Shown one piece after another: positions 11,910 to 23,623 of a stretch of DNA of 64,000 nt. The DNA is from Brassica napus (taxonomy: Eukaryota > Streptophyta > Magnoliopsida > Brassicales > Brassicaceae): contig NC_063444.1 in assembly GCF_020379485.1 (NCBI RefSeq), forward strand, positions 6,520,652-6,584,651. Reading direction: 5' to 3'. Under the pieces are notes generated by a model that made no database searches, was not told the DNA's origin, and saw only the letters and a program-made list of their open reading frames with translations. Both the position numbers and the translations under genes were made by a program. Each line of letters opens with the position of its first letter. Within the stretch, counting starts at the first letter, position 1.

Positions 11910-13836
11910 GGTTGATCTCGTAGCTGGATCGATCTACCGGTGAGAACGAAGAGTAGTTTCCGCCGATAAAAAGAGAGGAGCGCCTGAGAGAGAGAGAGAC
12001 GTAAACGATCGCTTTGTGTCGACGGATGACGACGTGGTTAAGAAATAAGAAAGGTCCACACGATGGTTACTCTCATTTGAATAAGTCTGTGTGTTGATTT
12101 GGTGACGTGTCTTCTCCAGCCCAGAAGATGCGTGGAGGAGAGAAAGTTTCATTTTTCTGTCTTCTCAAAATGTAGAATATTTTTTAAAAATTTGTGATAT
12201 TTCAAAGGCTGAATTTGTGACATATATATAAGGGACAGTAAAATAAAGAATATGTCCATTCTACCGTATAAGTTTCTCGATGTGACAGGTTTTTCAAAAA
12301 ATGTCATTACTACCTTTAGAAAACGCGTGGATGTGTGGAAAAAAAAAAACAATTAAAAATATACTATACAATATTTATTATATTATGGACACAATTGTAA
12401 TAAAACAACTGATATCCACAAGCGAAATTAGACTATACTATATGAATTATAGTATGAACAAAGTTGCAACCAAAATAGACATCCACTTACAAAAATATAT
12501 TGTCACGAAGACATAAATAAAGAATGGAGATAAAGAGAACATGTGTGGCGAAACAGAAACACACCAGAGGCAAGCTAGGTATTTGGGACGTTGTTGGAGT
12601 TACCATAAAGAGATATAAAACATGAGTATATTCTTCATATAAATGTATTGTTCGTGAAAAAAATGGTGAGTGCATTATATATTAATTGTTGTCTTTACAA
12701 AACTCTAAACATCAGATTTATTTCAGCGGCATACAATTTTTAGTACCATGAATTTGCATTCTATTCTATTTATTATACCGCTATAGAATCAAACATTCTA
12801 AGAGAGAGCATTGTTCTTCTTCTCCAATGTAACCCACCATCTAATTCTGGGATGTTATTAGTGGCAACAACGCTAAAGGATAAGACAACATAGCTGATGG
12901 AGTAGTGAAGGAGAAGAATTATAAGGCGAAGGAGATACACTTTGCCGAAGAGGATGAGAAGAATTGTAACATACTATACTGTAATTATAAATAGAATAGA
13001 ATACATTACACAACATTATTGTTCATCCTCCCCAATTCAATCCATCGTCTGTTTTCACTATCTCCAACCCAACAAACCAGACACCTGACATATATAATCA
13101 CCCACAGATACAAGACGAGATCAGTTTGAAACTTAGACTATGTCCCCAGATGCTATGAAATCAAACCAAACTTACCTTGATTTGTTGGCTTTGGAAACTC
13201 AATTGTGCCACCGTAAAATTGAAAGAACCACTGAAATCCTAACTCTCAATATCCTACTTATGCCGCACGACCGAACCCACGCACCCTCTTCAAATCTCTC
13301 TTCTTCACTGTATGCAAGAGTTTGTAAAGTAGAAAAAATTGTTCAATTTACAGGATAATGAGATCAACCATTCGTTGATGTCTGCGTGCACAGAAAATGC
13401 TATTTTTGGCACTTTACACAACAATATATAACATATCATAGCCAAAGTGACGTTATGGGTATGAAGTTAATTTTTCTTTTTCTTATGTATACGGACTCCA
13501 ATTTCCCCTATTTCAAAATATAATATGTTTTCTTTTTAATCTCGAGTATCTCAAACCAATAGAAAAGTCTTCGACCGATCTCCAAAGAGACGATGCGGCT
13601 CACAAATGAACTCTACCTTCGAATATTCAAATGAACCGTAAAGTAGATCTATATTCGTGTAACCACAAATTGAAGTGTAATGGTAGGATGCTTTCGAACA
13701 GGGATTACTTAACAATCCAAATTTCTGTCTACCACTAGACCACCACGTTGTGGTTAAATATATATGTTTCCATAGGTAAGTTTTAACTTTACAAAAGAAA
13801 TCAAGCATATATTGGATTTTATTTTATAACTGGTTA
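11910..13836. other. Intergenic region upstream of RAB1C
   Basis: About 11930-12150 is probably RAB1C 5'UTR and core promoter. The remainder is AT-rich with no supported gene. An imperfect inverted repeat (TGCATTCTATTCTATTTAT at 12755 versus its complement at about 12985-13005) brackets about 250 bp and may be a degraded MITE. Confidence 0.4.
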
Positions 13837-14064
13837 CTCCCTCCGTTTCATAATACTTGATGTTTTGTAGTGCACAAAGATTAAGAAAATTACATTTTTC
13901 AAAAAAATATTTTAAAGATATAATTTTAAAATCAGTTAACTAATTATAAAATAAACAGGAAAATTTAATTGGTTGAACTGTTTCCAATAAAGTTAAAGTT
14001 AACCTTAAAATCTCGAAACATTACATAAATTGAAACAAAATAGTCTTTGTAAAACCGGAGGGAG
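13837..14064. mobile_element. Stowaway (Tc1/mariner) MITE
   Basis: A 228-bp AT-rich segment bounded by CTCCCTCCGTTTC at the left and its inverse (ACCGGAGGGAG) at the right, flanked by TA on both sides (13835-13836 and 14065-14066). These are the canonical Stowaway ends and target duplication. It has no coding capacity. Confidence 0.95.
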
Positions 14065-14409
14065 TATTTTTTAGATAAAATTTTGTTTTTGTTCTGGCTA
14101 AAATATCATACATTTTGTTTTTGCTTTTGTTGTTACGACGAATCAATATTTTTATTATTACAGTAATGGGCCTTTTGAATTTTGATGGTAGACTATGAGG
14201 ATACAGAATAAAGCTTATCACTAAGGCCCATTGCTCATTTTCTAATCGACCGTAGAAAAATTTGGCTAACCTTGAATCATCTTCTCTCTCACTTCCTCAA
14301 CAATTCGGTAAACCATGGCAATGGGAAACAGGCGGGAAATAATAGCAGTGGAGGAGGATTCTTAGCTTGTGGAAACTCCCATCATCGCATCTTCAGTTTA
14401 TCGAGAGAG

Positions 14410-16063
14410 ATGGAGGATAGCGGGATAGGCGGCGGCGGAAGAATCAGCAGCAGCGGTGTGGTGATGAAGAAGGAAGGATTAGGGCTTTCTAATGGGGGAA
14501 TGAGATTAGAGAATCCTTTCGCTTTCAAAGCTCTTCAAGTCTTCACGGGATTCGGCGTTGGTTGTGGAGTTGGAATCGGCAGTGGTGCTCCTTTAAATCT
14601 TGGTATAATACTTTCTCTCTTAAGGTGGTGATGAGAGTGCGAATGGCGAATTAGGTTATATCTTGATTGTAATCAATTAGTGGCGTTGTTTCCACTGATG
14701 ATTATGGTGTTAAGCTATATTATTCATAGTCCAAGAACAGTGTGTCGAATTGCTTAGTGAATTGGTTGCTCTTTATCATGCTTGTGAATTTTATTAATCC
14801 GTATTGTTGTTGTTTGATATTATCAGGTAGTATTCCAATGGTGGGGGAAGTTATGAGTGCAGCTAGAGGAGCTACCAATGCATTTTCTGGGGCCACGCAC
14901 CACGTCAATGACGCTGTACAGTAGACAAACTTGTGTACTATGCTCTTCCTTGCACTGCGTTGTTCTGAATCTGTTTGTGTACTTTGGTCATCTTTAGTTG
15001 AGGAAGCTGGGAGCTAGGAACATTAAAGCAGGTGTTGGCTGTGGAGTTGGTTTCGGTCATGGTTTTGGAGTTGGTATGTTTAATTAAACTTCTTCTTCTC
15101 CATTTTGTTTCAAAGTATTCTTTAGATAAGATAAAATCCCTGAGCTCAAAAAAGTACTTTAGCTTTGATGATACATAAGCGTCTGGTTCTTTAATTGCTG
15201 AACGGTTGACTATTTTGAGTTACTTGGGTTTGTTGGTTGTGTAAGCACTATTGCTCTCTTGTTGTCATTAACTTTTTATCTATCGTTGACAGGCATCGCA
15301 GTGAAACCAAGTGCCATACACAAACTACAAGCTTCTATTATGGTAAGCACCAATCTTTCAGCAAGTCTACTTCATGTTTAGTTTGTGCATTCGCATGAAA
15401 CCATGAGTATGTATATTTCAAGGGAACTGCATCCAGCTTGATGACAAAACTCGGAAGAACGAGTGAGACCACCGCAGATCAAACCGAGATAGAAGACCAG
15501 GCGCCTCAATCTCTGACGGAACACAAGAAACATCTGGACACAAAATCTTCGTACAAGAACAATGGTTCGCCCATTCATTCAAGAACGTTCGGTACTCGAA
15601 CTGAGAAAGTAATCAACAGTTTCCTCGACAATCCAATTCTGACACAACAAACTGGAGAAGAACGACAGGTAACGATGCTGTCACAGAATGTTTCTCCTCT
15701 ATACTTTGATCTCAAATAGCCGTCAGATGAATTCTCTTTTGTTTCATGACGTTTGCAGGTCACACAATTAGAATCAGAAAGCTTAATGCTTCAGATGGTA
15801 GTGTCTCCTTCTAACTATTCGTGTTACATTTCATATGATTATATTCATCCATGGTTACATATCAACAGAATATGCTTGTGTAGGTGCTGAAACATCAAAA
15901 ACTCGTTAACGGACTAATGGAAGAGAACGAAAAGCTTCGGAGGATAATCATAGAAGATCTCAAAGTTTCACCGGAGAAGCTCAATTCAGTTTCATCTTAC
16001 GTGTACGAATCACCATGCAAAGATTGCTTCGAGTGTCGTAGAAAACATAGAAGAAATAGATGA
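14410..16063 (+). CDS. Plant protein of unknown function, glycine-rich centre and C-terminal coiled coil (At4g17540-like)
   Basis: No function known to me. Seven coding exons: 14410-14602, 14827-14915, 14998-15073, 15293-15342, 15423-15668, 15759-15797 and 15884-16063, all GT-AG, giving 290 residues. Residues about 40-64 and 99-125 carry two similar glycine-rich hydrophobic stretches (FGVGCGVGIGSGAP and VGCGVGFGHGFGVGI), possibly membrane-associating. Residues about 130-220 are polar. The C-terminus (about 220-260) looks coiled coil (LKHQKLVNGLMEENEKLRRI), followed by a Cys/basic tail (CKDCFECRRKHRR). ATG 14410 is chosen because the upstream in-frame extension starts at a TTG, and the two nearer upstream ATGs (14315, 14321) are out of frame and could act as uORFs. 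It converges with G3Pp4, with 148 bp between stop codons. Confidence 0.82.
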
Positions 16064-16211
16064 AGAATGATGTAAGCAAAAAAAAATTCACATGCAAAGA
16101 TAACAACGAACTATGAGTTCCTCTTCATTATTACATAACATTGCAAAACTCTTGTGCAAGCAAACAATGGATCATGTTCACACAGACTCTCCAGCTACTC
16201 TCTCTTCTCCA

Positions 16212-17977
16212 TCATCTTCTCTCGTCTAAGAGTGGTTCAGACGCAAGAACTGCAGCACAAATTAAGATAAAGTCAGAACAAAGTTTCTACAAATACATTT
16301 TCATAAGCAAAAACAAAACTAGAAATGAGATTTTGTGCATTACCTTCATCAACATATCCAAGTTTCTCTCGAATTTCAGCAATAACCAGACGTGTCAACA
16401 GCAACCCAGCACAAAGAGCCCCAACGACCAGCATATAGAAAACAGCTTGCCACCCCAGAGTCGAAAGAAACCCTGTCAGAAGAGGACCCAAAGCCGCACC
16501 AGCAGAACCAGTCCCGTCAATAATAGCAGTCACAGTGGCAAGAGCCCTCGAGTCCCCTTGCAAAGACTTATGCGTTCCAAGATCCGCCGAGACTGCGGTT
16601 GTGATGAGTGCATAAGGTCCATTGACAAACAAACCAGCGACCATCATGAGGAGGATGTTGACTGTCTGAGAGACACCTCCATAAAAATGGTACACAAGCA
16701 TTGCTGGAATCGCAGCGTACATGAACGTTGCTGCGGTCGTAGCTCTTGCTTTGAATTTATCTGAAATGTAACCAGCAAGAATCCCTCCTACAATGCCTCC
16801 AACATCAAATAGCGTGGAGAGGTTTCCTGCTGTTTTCACAGACATATACTCTCCACCAATAGCTGTAAACGGAAACCAAAGTAAGATCATTTTCCAAAAA
16901 AAAAAAAAACTCTATGATTTGACTATCAAAAAACTTACGTGTTTGGCTCAGGTAAAACGGTAACCAGTACAAGAACGTGTAAGCGACCAACTTCGAGAAG
17001 AAGAGACACAATGCAAAAGGTATAACACCAGGAATCATACAAGCTTGCAAAAGTCCAACACCTGTTTTATTCTCAAACCCTGGTTCTGACCCTGAACTCT
17101 CCCCTGCGACTTCAACATCTACTTCTTCATCTTCTTCGATGTTTCCTTTCCTTTTAATGAACTTACCGGAGTTAGAATTGATATCAGGAAACCCAACATC
17201 CTCAGGATACGCAGCCAAGAACAAGTAAACAAGGACTCCTCCTAAAGACATAACAAAACCAGGAGCTATAAAAGACCACCCCCAACCGTATTCAAGAACA
17301 CCCGCAGCTATCAAAGAACCACAGATATTCCCAACAGAAGTATGAGCATTCCAGATCCCCATTATAAGCCCTCTCTTCCTCTTCCCAAACCAGTTCCCGA
17401 CCACCGCCACAACAGACGGCCAACCCGTCGCCTGAAACAACCCGGCCGCCATTTGCATCACCAGAAAGAACCAAAACGCGTGAACGTCCCAGAAGTAACC
17501 CATCCCAAACAGCCCCACGAAGAACCCACTCCCGATCATCCCCCAAGTCAGAAACAACCTCAGATCCAAAGTATCGCCCAGATGTCCAGCGACGTACATC
17601 CCTAGAGAGTAACAAGCGAGAAACGCCACGTCGATCTCTCCTAATCTCGACGTGCCACCTTTCCCGTTAAACGGCTCCCATCCTTTATTAACATGATCCG
17701 CGTCAGTGTCTTCTTCCTTCACGAACACGTTTCCCAAAGGCCAAGGATAGGTGTTGATATGCTCTCGCGGTGGTGGTGGTGGCTTGGTGGTTGGTTCTGG
17801 GTGTAAAACGCTTTTCACTATGCTGCTGGGTTTACGAGAAGCGTGGTAACAAGCGTACGCGATGAAAGTGATCAGCAGAATCGCGTAGCGAAACGTCTTT
17901 GGGCTCCAGTTTCTTCCTCTGATTCTCTTCAGAAGCAGGATCCCAGGTGGTGTTTTCCTCTTCGAACCCGTCGCCAT
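16212..17977 (-). CDS. G3Pp4: Glycerol-3-phosphate transporter / permease (MFS, G3Pp family)
   Basis: Major-facilitator membrane carrier of the GlpT/G3Pp group, related to the organophosphate:phosphate antiporters. Three exons: 16939-17977, 16344-16862 and 16212-16249, giving 531 residues. The first helix follows a basic N-terminus ([22 protein letters not shown], about 28-50). A long hydrophilic loop (about 50-100, with a Pro run) precedes the next helices. The family motif region [14 protein letters not shown] is present. A charged central loop ([11 protein letters not shown]) separates the two six-helix halves. ATG 17977 has A at -3 and G at +4, and the frame upstream opens only from a TTG. 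The short last exon encodes an acidic-dileucine tail (EPLLDERR) that might be a sorting signal (inference). In memory it matches At4g17550. Confidence 0.92.
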
Positions 17978-18184
17978 CTTAACGAAAGCCAAGTTTTTTT
18001 TTTTTAATTTAGTAATCGGAAGAAAAAGTTTAACCTTTATGGATCAAAATCGAATACCCAAATCCATGTTTCTGTGTGTTTTGAGAAATCAGAATCACGA
18101 ATTAATTTGTTTGAGAGGTAGATCAGAGGGAGGGAGACTGAGGTTGGCGGGAGAGAGAGAGAAAGATGACGTAATGTGTTAAGA

Positions 18185-18200
18185 TATGACACGTGTCCTC
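18185..18200. promoter_or_regulatory. G-box (CACGTG) upstream of G3Pp4
   Basis: CACGTG at 18190-18195 sits in a GACACGTGTC palindrome about 215 bp upstream of the G3Pp4 start codon. bZIP and bHLH factors bind this core. A role in stress or ABA response of this gene is inference only. Confidence 0.45.
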
Positions 18201-18371
18201 CTCGTTAGGACAGAACCAAAAGACATGCAGTTGTCTTGCCACGTTGACAACTTTGGTTCGCAAGAAGCGACGGCGCGTGACCGATTAGCCTGATGGGGTC
18301 AGTCAAATTAATACGGATTTAAAATTTAAAGTTTTACACACATATTAAAAAACAATAAATACACTATTTTA

Positions 18372-18785
18372 ATGGGCAAATCTCCAAAATAGTACATTTT
18401 TAAGTTTATATCACAAAAATAACACTCAAAAACTAAAATAACCAAAATAACACATTTCTAAGTTTTTCCTTTGAAAATTTTAATTTTTTTATTTTTCAAA
18501 ATTTGAAATCTTATCCCAAAACCTCATTTCTCAACTCTAAACCCTAAACCCTAAACTCTAAACCCTAAACCTTAAACCATAAACCCTAAACTCTAAACCC
18601 TAAACCCTAAACTCTAAACCCTAAACCCTAAACCCTAAACCCTAAATCCTAAACTCCACCCTTTAACTCTAAACCCTAAGTTTGTGACTTTTGATAAAAC
18701 ATTAAGTGCTATTTTTGTGACTTTTGACCTTGAGTGCTAATTTGGAAACATAAACTTGATTTAGTGCTATTTTTGTCTTTTTCTC
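18372..18785. repeat. Dispersed repeat with internal telomere-like (AAACCCT)n array
   Basis: The core at about 18537-18680 is a degenerate run of AAACCCTAAACCC/AAACTCT units. It is flanked by inverted similar sequences (AAAAATAACACTCAAAA at about 18413-18430 and TGAGTGCT, TTAGTGCTATTTTTGT at about 18732-18777). This looks like a palindromic dispersed repeat that carries telomere-like motifs rather than a relocated telomere. It is non-coding. Confidence 0.7.
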
Positions 18786-19600
18786 TATTTTAATTGTTAT
18801 TTTTTATTATATCAATAAAGTTTTATCACTCATAATTATATTTAAATTTAAAAATAAATACATTAATTATATCTCAAAATATCATATATTTGTATACAAT
18901 ATAAAAATACATAACATCTTACTTTCTTACGAGGAGGGAGTAGAATATAGCAACGGCAGCCTCTGGATTGATTTGGTAATCATTTTGCATTATGATAGTT
19001 ATTGATTTGGTAATTATCTTGCAACTTATGATAGCTTATTGATTTACTGATATAAAGGCCCATTAGGAAATATCTAAAGCCCACTAGAATTCACGTGGTA
19101 ACTAGCGCAAGCTATCGAAGATGGAAGCAAACATGTCTTCCCCGCCTGCCAACTTCAAGTGAATACCATCTATTTATCTTCTGTGTTCGACCTCCAAAAG
19201 TAGTAATCTTCCGCCATGTGCTCTTTGTCTCTCTCTTCTTGTAATAATTGTTCCTTTCTGTTTTTCTTTTCTTTTTCTAAGCTTCTAAGACTAAGACTCT
19301 AAGTCATGGCATGCATGCACATTATTCTGACTAATTCTGAGAAAGTAAATCAAAGGTTAGTCGAGCTTCCGGTTGGTGAATGTAGTAGACTTGGCCATTC
19401 GTTGATGATATGTGATAAAATATTACTGTACGTACCAAAATAAGAAAATTGAAACATGTAGCAGTTGAAGTGATGAAATCTAAGACAAAAAAAACAAACA
19501 TATGAATAACACGAATATACTAACGATCAGAGGACAAACGCAACATATTAGTTAGGTTTAAAACCAAAATAATCCTCAAAGGAAACAAAAACGAGTCTAA
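18786..19600. other. Intergenic AT-rich DNA, no gene seen
   Basis: No coding similarity or element ends recognised. The right end abuts the F-box pseudogene and may contain its former 3' flank. Confidence 0.45.
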
Positions 19601-20684
19601 TTAATGGTTGGTATCCGGGAAGAACCATCGAGCATCAGAGAAGCCTACTGAGGAGACAACCCATTGTGGCAAACGCTCTGTGGTTTGGGTGCCGAGATCA
19701 TAGACAAATATATGTTCCGGATCCTTGCTCTGATGATCCATATTGATGCCACTGAAATAGATAGAGTTTCTCTTAATCCCAGGTATATCTTTGGCTACAA
19801 CAGTGAAACCCATGTCCAAGATTAGAGCCTCATCACCTAAATCATTCACTCTTTCCCGTGTCTTAGTCAGAGGATCGTACGCGTAGATGCAAAACTGCCA
19901 TCTGGAATCCTGCACCATACACACTACAAGGAGAACTTGTCCAGATACTGAAGTTTCAATCATTATATCGAAGTTAAAACCCAAATTTCAATCAATAGTA
20001 CCACCATCGACAAGGGCACCTCTCCCGACATCAAAAGGTAAAATATACCCATTTTGGCGTGGGATATCATCAGAGAAATCCCAAACAAAGACTTTCCAAG
20101 AATAGTATGGAGCAATGTAGACCTTGTGATCGTTGCAGTTATAGATAATGTGTTCAGCCACTCGAGCAGCGGGACAAAGGCTGGTAGTTCTCCTCCACCA
20201 GCCATCACCTTTCCTAGTGTAAACCATACGGTCATGCAAGATCCAAACGACTAGGTAATTTTTGGTTATGTTGTCTACCCAGAGACGAAGCTAGCCGCGG
20301 GGGTCTGATCAAGTCTTTAGATAAGGAAGAGTACTGTGGTAGATCAAATCTCTCTAAGGTCAATGGATTGATTATGTAGAGATTCTGAAAGTGGTCTAAC
20401 ATCAAGAGCCAGCTACCGTAACTCGCAATACAACAACTCCGTGTAAACTCAGCACCGAGATCTCGTGTCTTGTAAAGGTTGTCTTTATCCTCTCGAACGA
20501 ATAAAACACAGCTATTGTTGCTATTGGTTTGGTTCTGTTGAGGGAAGAGTATAAGCCAAGGAATCTGATTTCGCTTGGGGACGCAGCTTCTCGAAGCAGA
20601 GTTCCATGACCTACAAACTGATTTAGCTCGCTTGAGATTTGTGAAACTCAATCTTTGGAAAACACTTCGTAGCATGTCCGGACA
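19601..20684 (-). pseudogene. F-box protein with DUF295 domain, broken
   Basis: The reading frame starts in F-box sequence (LCPDMLRSVFQRL, SVCRSWNSASRS; about 20684-20580). It continues through a DUF295-type beta-rich domain (GSWLLMLDH, LYIINPLTLERFDLP, YSWKVFVWDF, FVYDLGTQTTERLP) and ends at TAA near 19601. It carries a one-base frameshift at about 20285-20295 and an in-frame TGA at 19988-19990, so no full protein can be made without recoding. The F-box start is also short. Such SCF substrate adaptors belong to a fast birth-and-death family in Brassicaceae. I do not recall one at this spot in Arabidopsis, so it may be a lineage-specific insertion that later decayed. Confidence 0.85.
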
Positions 20685-20689
20685 AAGAT

Positions 20690-21710
20690 TTTGATATCCA
20701 AAGATTTATATACTTGAAATATATCAGCTATTTTCAGATTTAATATCCAAAGATTTTGAATTTGTCCAAAATGTATAAGATATTTTGAATTTGTCTAAAA
20801 TATTTGAAAATATATATACATAGTCAAAATAAATGTATAAAATATCTAAACAGTACTTAAAACACCAAAATCTATATGTTTTTATATTAAATTTAGATAC
20901 TTTGACATACATTACTCAAATTTATATGTTATATATTATTTATATTTCTAGATTTTGAGAAATTTAAAGCATGAATGAATTTTAAAACTTTAAAAATAAT
21001 TTAAATTGGTTATCCAAACCCGCAAAGATCCAAACCGAACCAAAATTTATAAATAACCCAATGGGGATGAAATCTTTAACTTCGAAAACCCGAAAAGACC
21101 GAACCGAAACCGAATGAATACCCAAATACTATTAGAATTAAGAATTTATAATGTAAAAAAAAAATTGCGTAAAATAGTGGGAATATTTTTTATTAAAAAA
21201 ATTATATAACTATCAAAATGTATAATCACATAGTTTTCCTTTCTTAATATCCTAAGATTTAAAAAAAAAAATATAAATAAAAGGTTACAAAACCTTTTTT
21301 TATTGTGTTTCACATATCTGAATTGGCCGAACACATAGGGCACAATTTATCCAATCCGTTAGCTAGGTTTCTCCACTCGGATTACAAACTCACGCTACTA
21401 AGCTCGACAAAAAAGTTCACAAAATTTGAATTTATAATAAAGGAAACATCTTTTTTATTGAATCATATGTGTCAATTATATTAAACTATTGTATTTTCAA
21501 TAGTAAAAATATTGCCTTTTACATAATATTCATAACAATATGGTTTTAGAAAACGAAAATAAAAACGAAAAATACTTATAAATATTGTCTTATATATGAA
21601 ATTCCTTTTTGATAACAATTTAGTTATAAAAGGAATGTATTCATAAAAAGAAAAGAAAAGATAAAATATTAATAATGGCATTTATATAATAAATTTAATT
21701 CATTAAGGGT
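20690..21710. other. AT-rich repeat debris with CCGAACCGAA motifs
   Basis: No gene. The 21015-21110 stretch contains AACCGAACC and ACCGAACCGAAACCG sequence of the kind dispersed widely in Brassicaceae intergenic DNA. Similar motifs recur at 21830-22080, 58170-58270, 58800-58940 and 60890-61000, which suggests one repeat family spread over the window. Confidence 0.45.
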
Positions 21711-21790
21711 ATCAATGTAATAAACCATCGTGAGAGTTAACGTGAGCCCGCCACGTAGGAAAGTGATTTCTCAAATAATATTATAGAGAT
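21711..21790 (-). mobile_element. Helitron-like 5' terminus
   Basis: Read on the minus strand, the segment starts TCTCTATAATATTATTTGAG and continues into AATCACTTTCCTACGTGGC, which resembles Brassicaceae Helitron 5' ends. It would be cut at an A/T site near 21789-21790. No matching CTAG 3' end was found to its left, so the element is either truncated or its end is degraded. Confidence 0.5.
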
Positions 21791-22198
21791 TTAGGGCATT
21801 TTTGGGTTTTTGAGTATTTTTGAATATATTTAGATATTTACTTTTAACTATCTTTCACATAGTTCGGATGATTTCAAGTATTTTGAGTATGTTGGATATT
21901 TTTAGAATATAAGATTTAAAGATAACTAATATATTTAAGTATATAATTTTTATTTAGTTATATTCGGATACCTGAAATATTTTGGTATTGTTCGGGTTCA
22001 GATCCAGTTCTTTATATACCAAAATTTTGGATTCATTTGGATATTCTACCAATTTTGGTTCGAGTTTGCTATGATTTTTTTGCTTGGTTTCGATTCACTT
22101 CTTTGGGGTCAAATATTTTTCCAACCCTAAAAGTTTTAAGAAATTTTTTGTTTATAATTTTTATCAATTTTTATCGGTTTTATATAAAAAGAAATATA

Positions 22199-22229
22199 AT
22201 CCGTGTTTTAACGCGGATCAAAAATCTAG
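22199..22229 (+). mobile_element. Helitron-type 3' terminus (hairpin plus CTAG)
   Basis: A 20-nt imperfect palindrome (ATCCGTG-TTTTAA-CGCGGAT) at 22199-22218 is followed by AAAAAT-rich spacer and CTAG at 22226-22229, then T. A hairpin about 7 nt before CTRR with a T on the 3' side is the Helitron 3' signature. The 5' end is not identified. Confidence 0.65.
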
Positions 22230-22984
22230 TTAATATTTAAAATCAGCATAGGTATCTGCCTAAACAACGTAATATCCGTTTAAATGCTAATATATGTCTA
22301 AACTATATAAATCCGCATAAACCATTGTATAACATGAAAATAGTAAAAAAATAGCATTTTGGAGCACTGGTAAATAGTTTAAGAATCCTGGTATAACTTT
22401 TACAATTTGATTCAATACTGGCAGGATCTATACTTTGCTAATGTGAACTACATTTTACTTAACATTGTAGGCTTTGTAGCAATTGCACGAGCTGTAATCA
22501 AAATATTTATCAAACCTTTATAGACCTTATGGGTAAGGGTGTTTTTTTGTGTGGCTAGACTTATATCATCTTATACAAATTTATAGTATTAATAAGACTA
22601 AATACTTTTATAAACTTTTATAGCATTTATTATCTGATCAAATTATATAATGTTTTAAAATATTTATCAAATTAATGACTATTAATTGATAAAGGGTAAT
22701 GATTAATGAGTATACTGTGGAAGTTTTTTTGTCTATTGGTTTGACCAGACCTGGATTTTGAATCTTACCAATTTATTAATAATTAAGTTGATGAATAGAA
22801 AAAGACTTGCATTTGATTTCCAATATGGTCTAGTAAAACGGCTATAGATATCAAACTTTATAAAAGGGTTGTGCAACTGGAACCGTTAGACTTGACATGA
22901 ATCTTTTAAGCAACAGAGTGGCTCTTAGAGCTTAGATCCATTATCATTTGATTCATGTGTCCCTCTTTTATAGGGCAGTGGATA
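22230..22984. other. Intergenic AT-rich DNA, no gene seen
   Basis: No ORF with recognisable product and no clear element ends. Confidence 0.4.
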
Positions 22985-23219
22985 CATTTTAAAGGAAGCA
23001 TGAATGAAGATTAAGTATTATTTTATTTTGGATAATCTAAGGTATTTATGCAGTATTAATCCCACTAATCTTAATACAGTACTCACTTACATTTATTCCA
23101 TTTACTACATTTTAAAGGAAGCATGAATGAAGATTAAGTATTATTTTATTTTGGATAAATCTAAAGTATTTATGCATTAATCCCACTAATCTAATACAGT
23201 ACTCATTTACTCCATTTTG
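22985..23219. repeat. Tandem duplication, two ~115-123 bp copies
   Basis: Copy 1 at 22985-23107 and copy 2 at 23108 to about 23219 both begin CATTTTAAAGGAAGCATGA and share the rest with a few indels (for example GCAGTATTAATCCC versus GCATTAATCCC). Non-coding. Confidence 0.9.
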
Positions 23220-23374
23220 TGCAGTTGGGGAAGTTTACATGATATTACAGTATAATCTCATCATCCTGTTCAACAAAAAAGGACAAACTGAAATTCCAAG
23301 GAAAAATATGGAAGTTTCAAGTTTAAAAAGTTCATTGAAAGAGAGGAGGCAATATGTATATACATATGTATAGA

Positions 23375-23445
23375 TAAGACCCACCTTATAGTATGTATAT
23401 AAGACCCAACTTATAGTATGTATATAAGACCCACCTTATAAAACT
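23375..23445. repeat. Short tandem repeat, about 26-bp unit x3
   Basis: The unit ATAAGACCCACCTTATAGTATGT repeats three times with minor changes, just downstream of the GATA26 stop codon on its 3' side. Repeat number is likely polymorphic. Confidence 0.85.
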
Positions 23446-23623
23446 TAACCACCAAAAGAAAAGCCCAAGACAAAAGAAGAAGAAGTTATTTTATGTTTCT
23501 AAAGCAGAGACTCGGAGAGCCTAAGAGTCTATCACCAATCCCTCAATCAAACAAAGAGAGATCCAGCTTAAGAATCCTTCTTTCACCACTGAGAAGCACC
23601 ATGAAGTGTAAATCTTTGTCCCC

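Noticed and set aside
16141..16764. 207-codon plus-strand frame
   Set aside because: Antisense to the second and third exons of G3Pp4. It has no domain and is explained by the opposite strand.
18537..18680. True telomere or chromosome-fusion point
   Set aside because: The array is short and degenerate, and sits inside a dispersed inverted repeat between syntenic genes.
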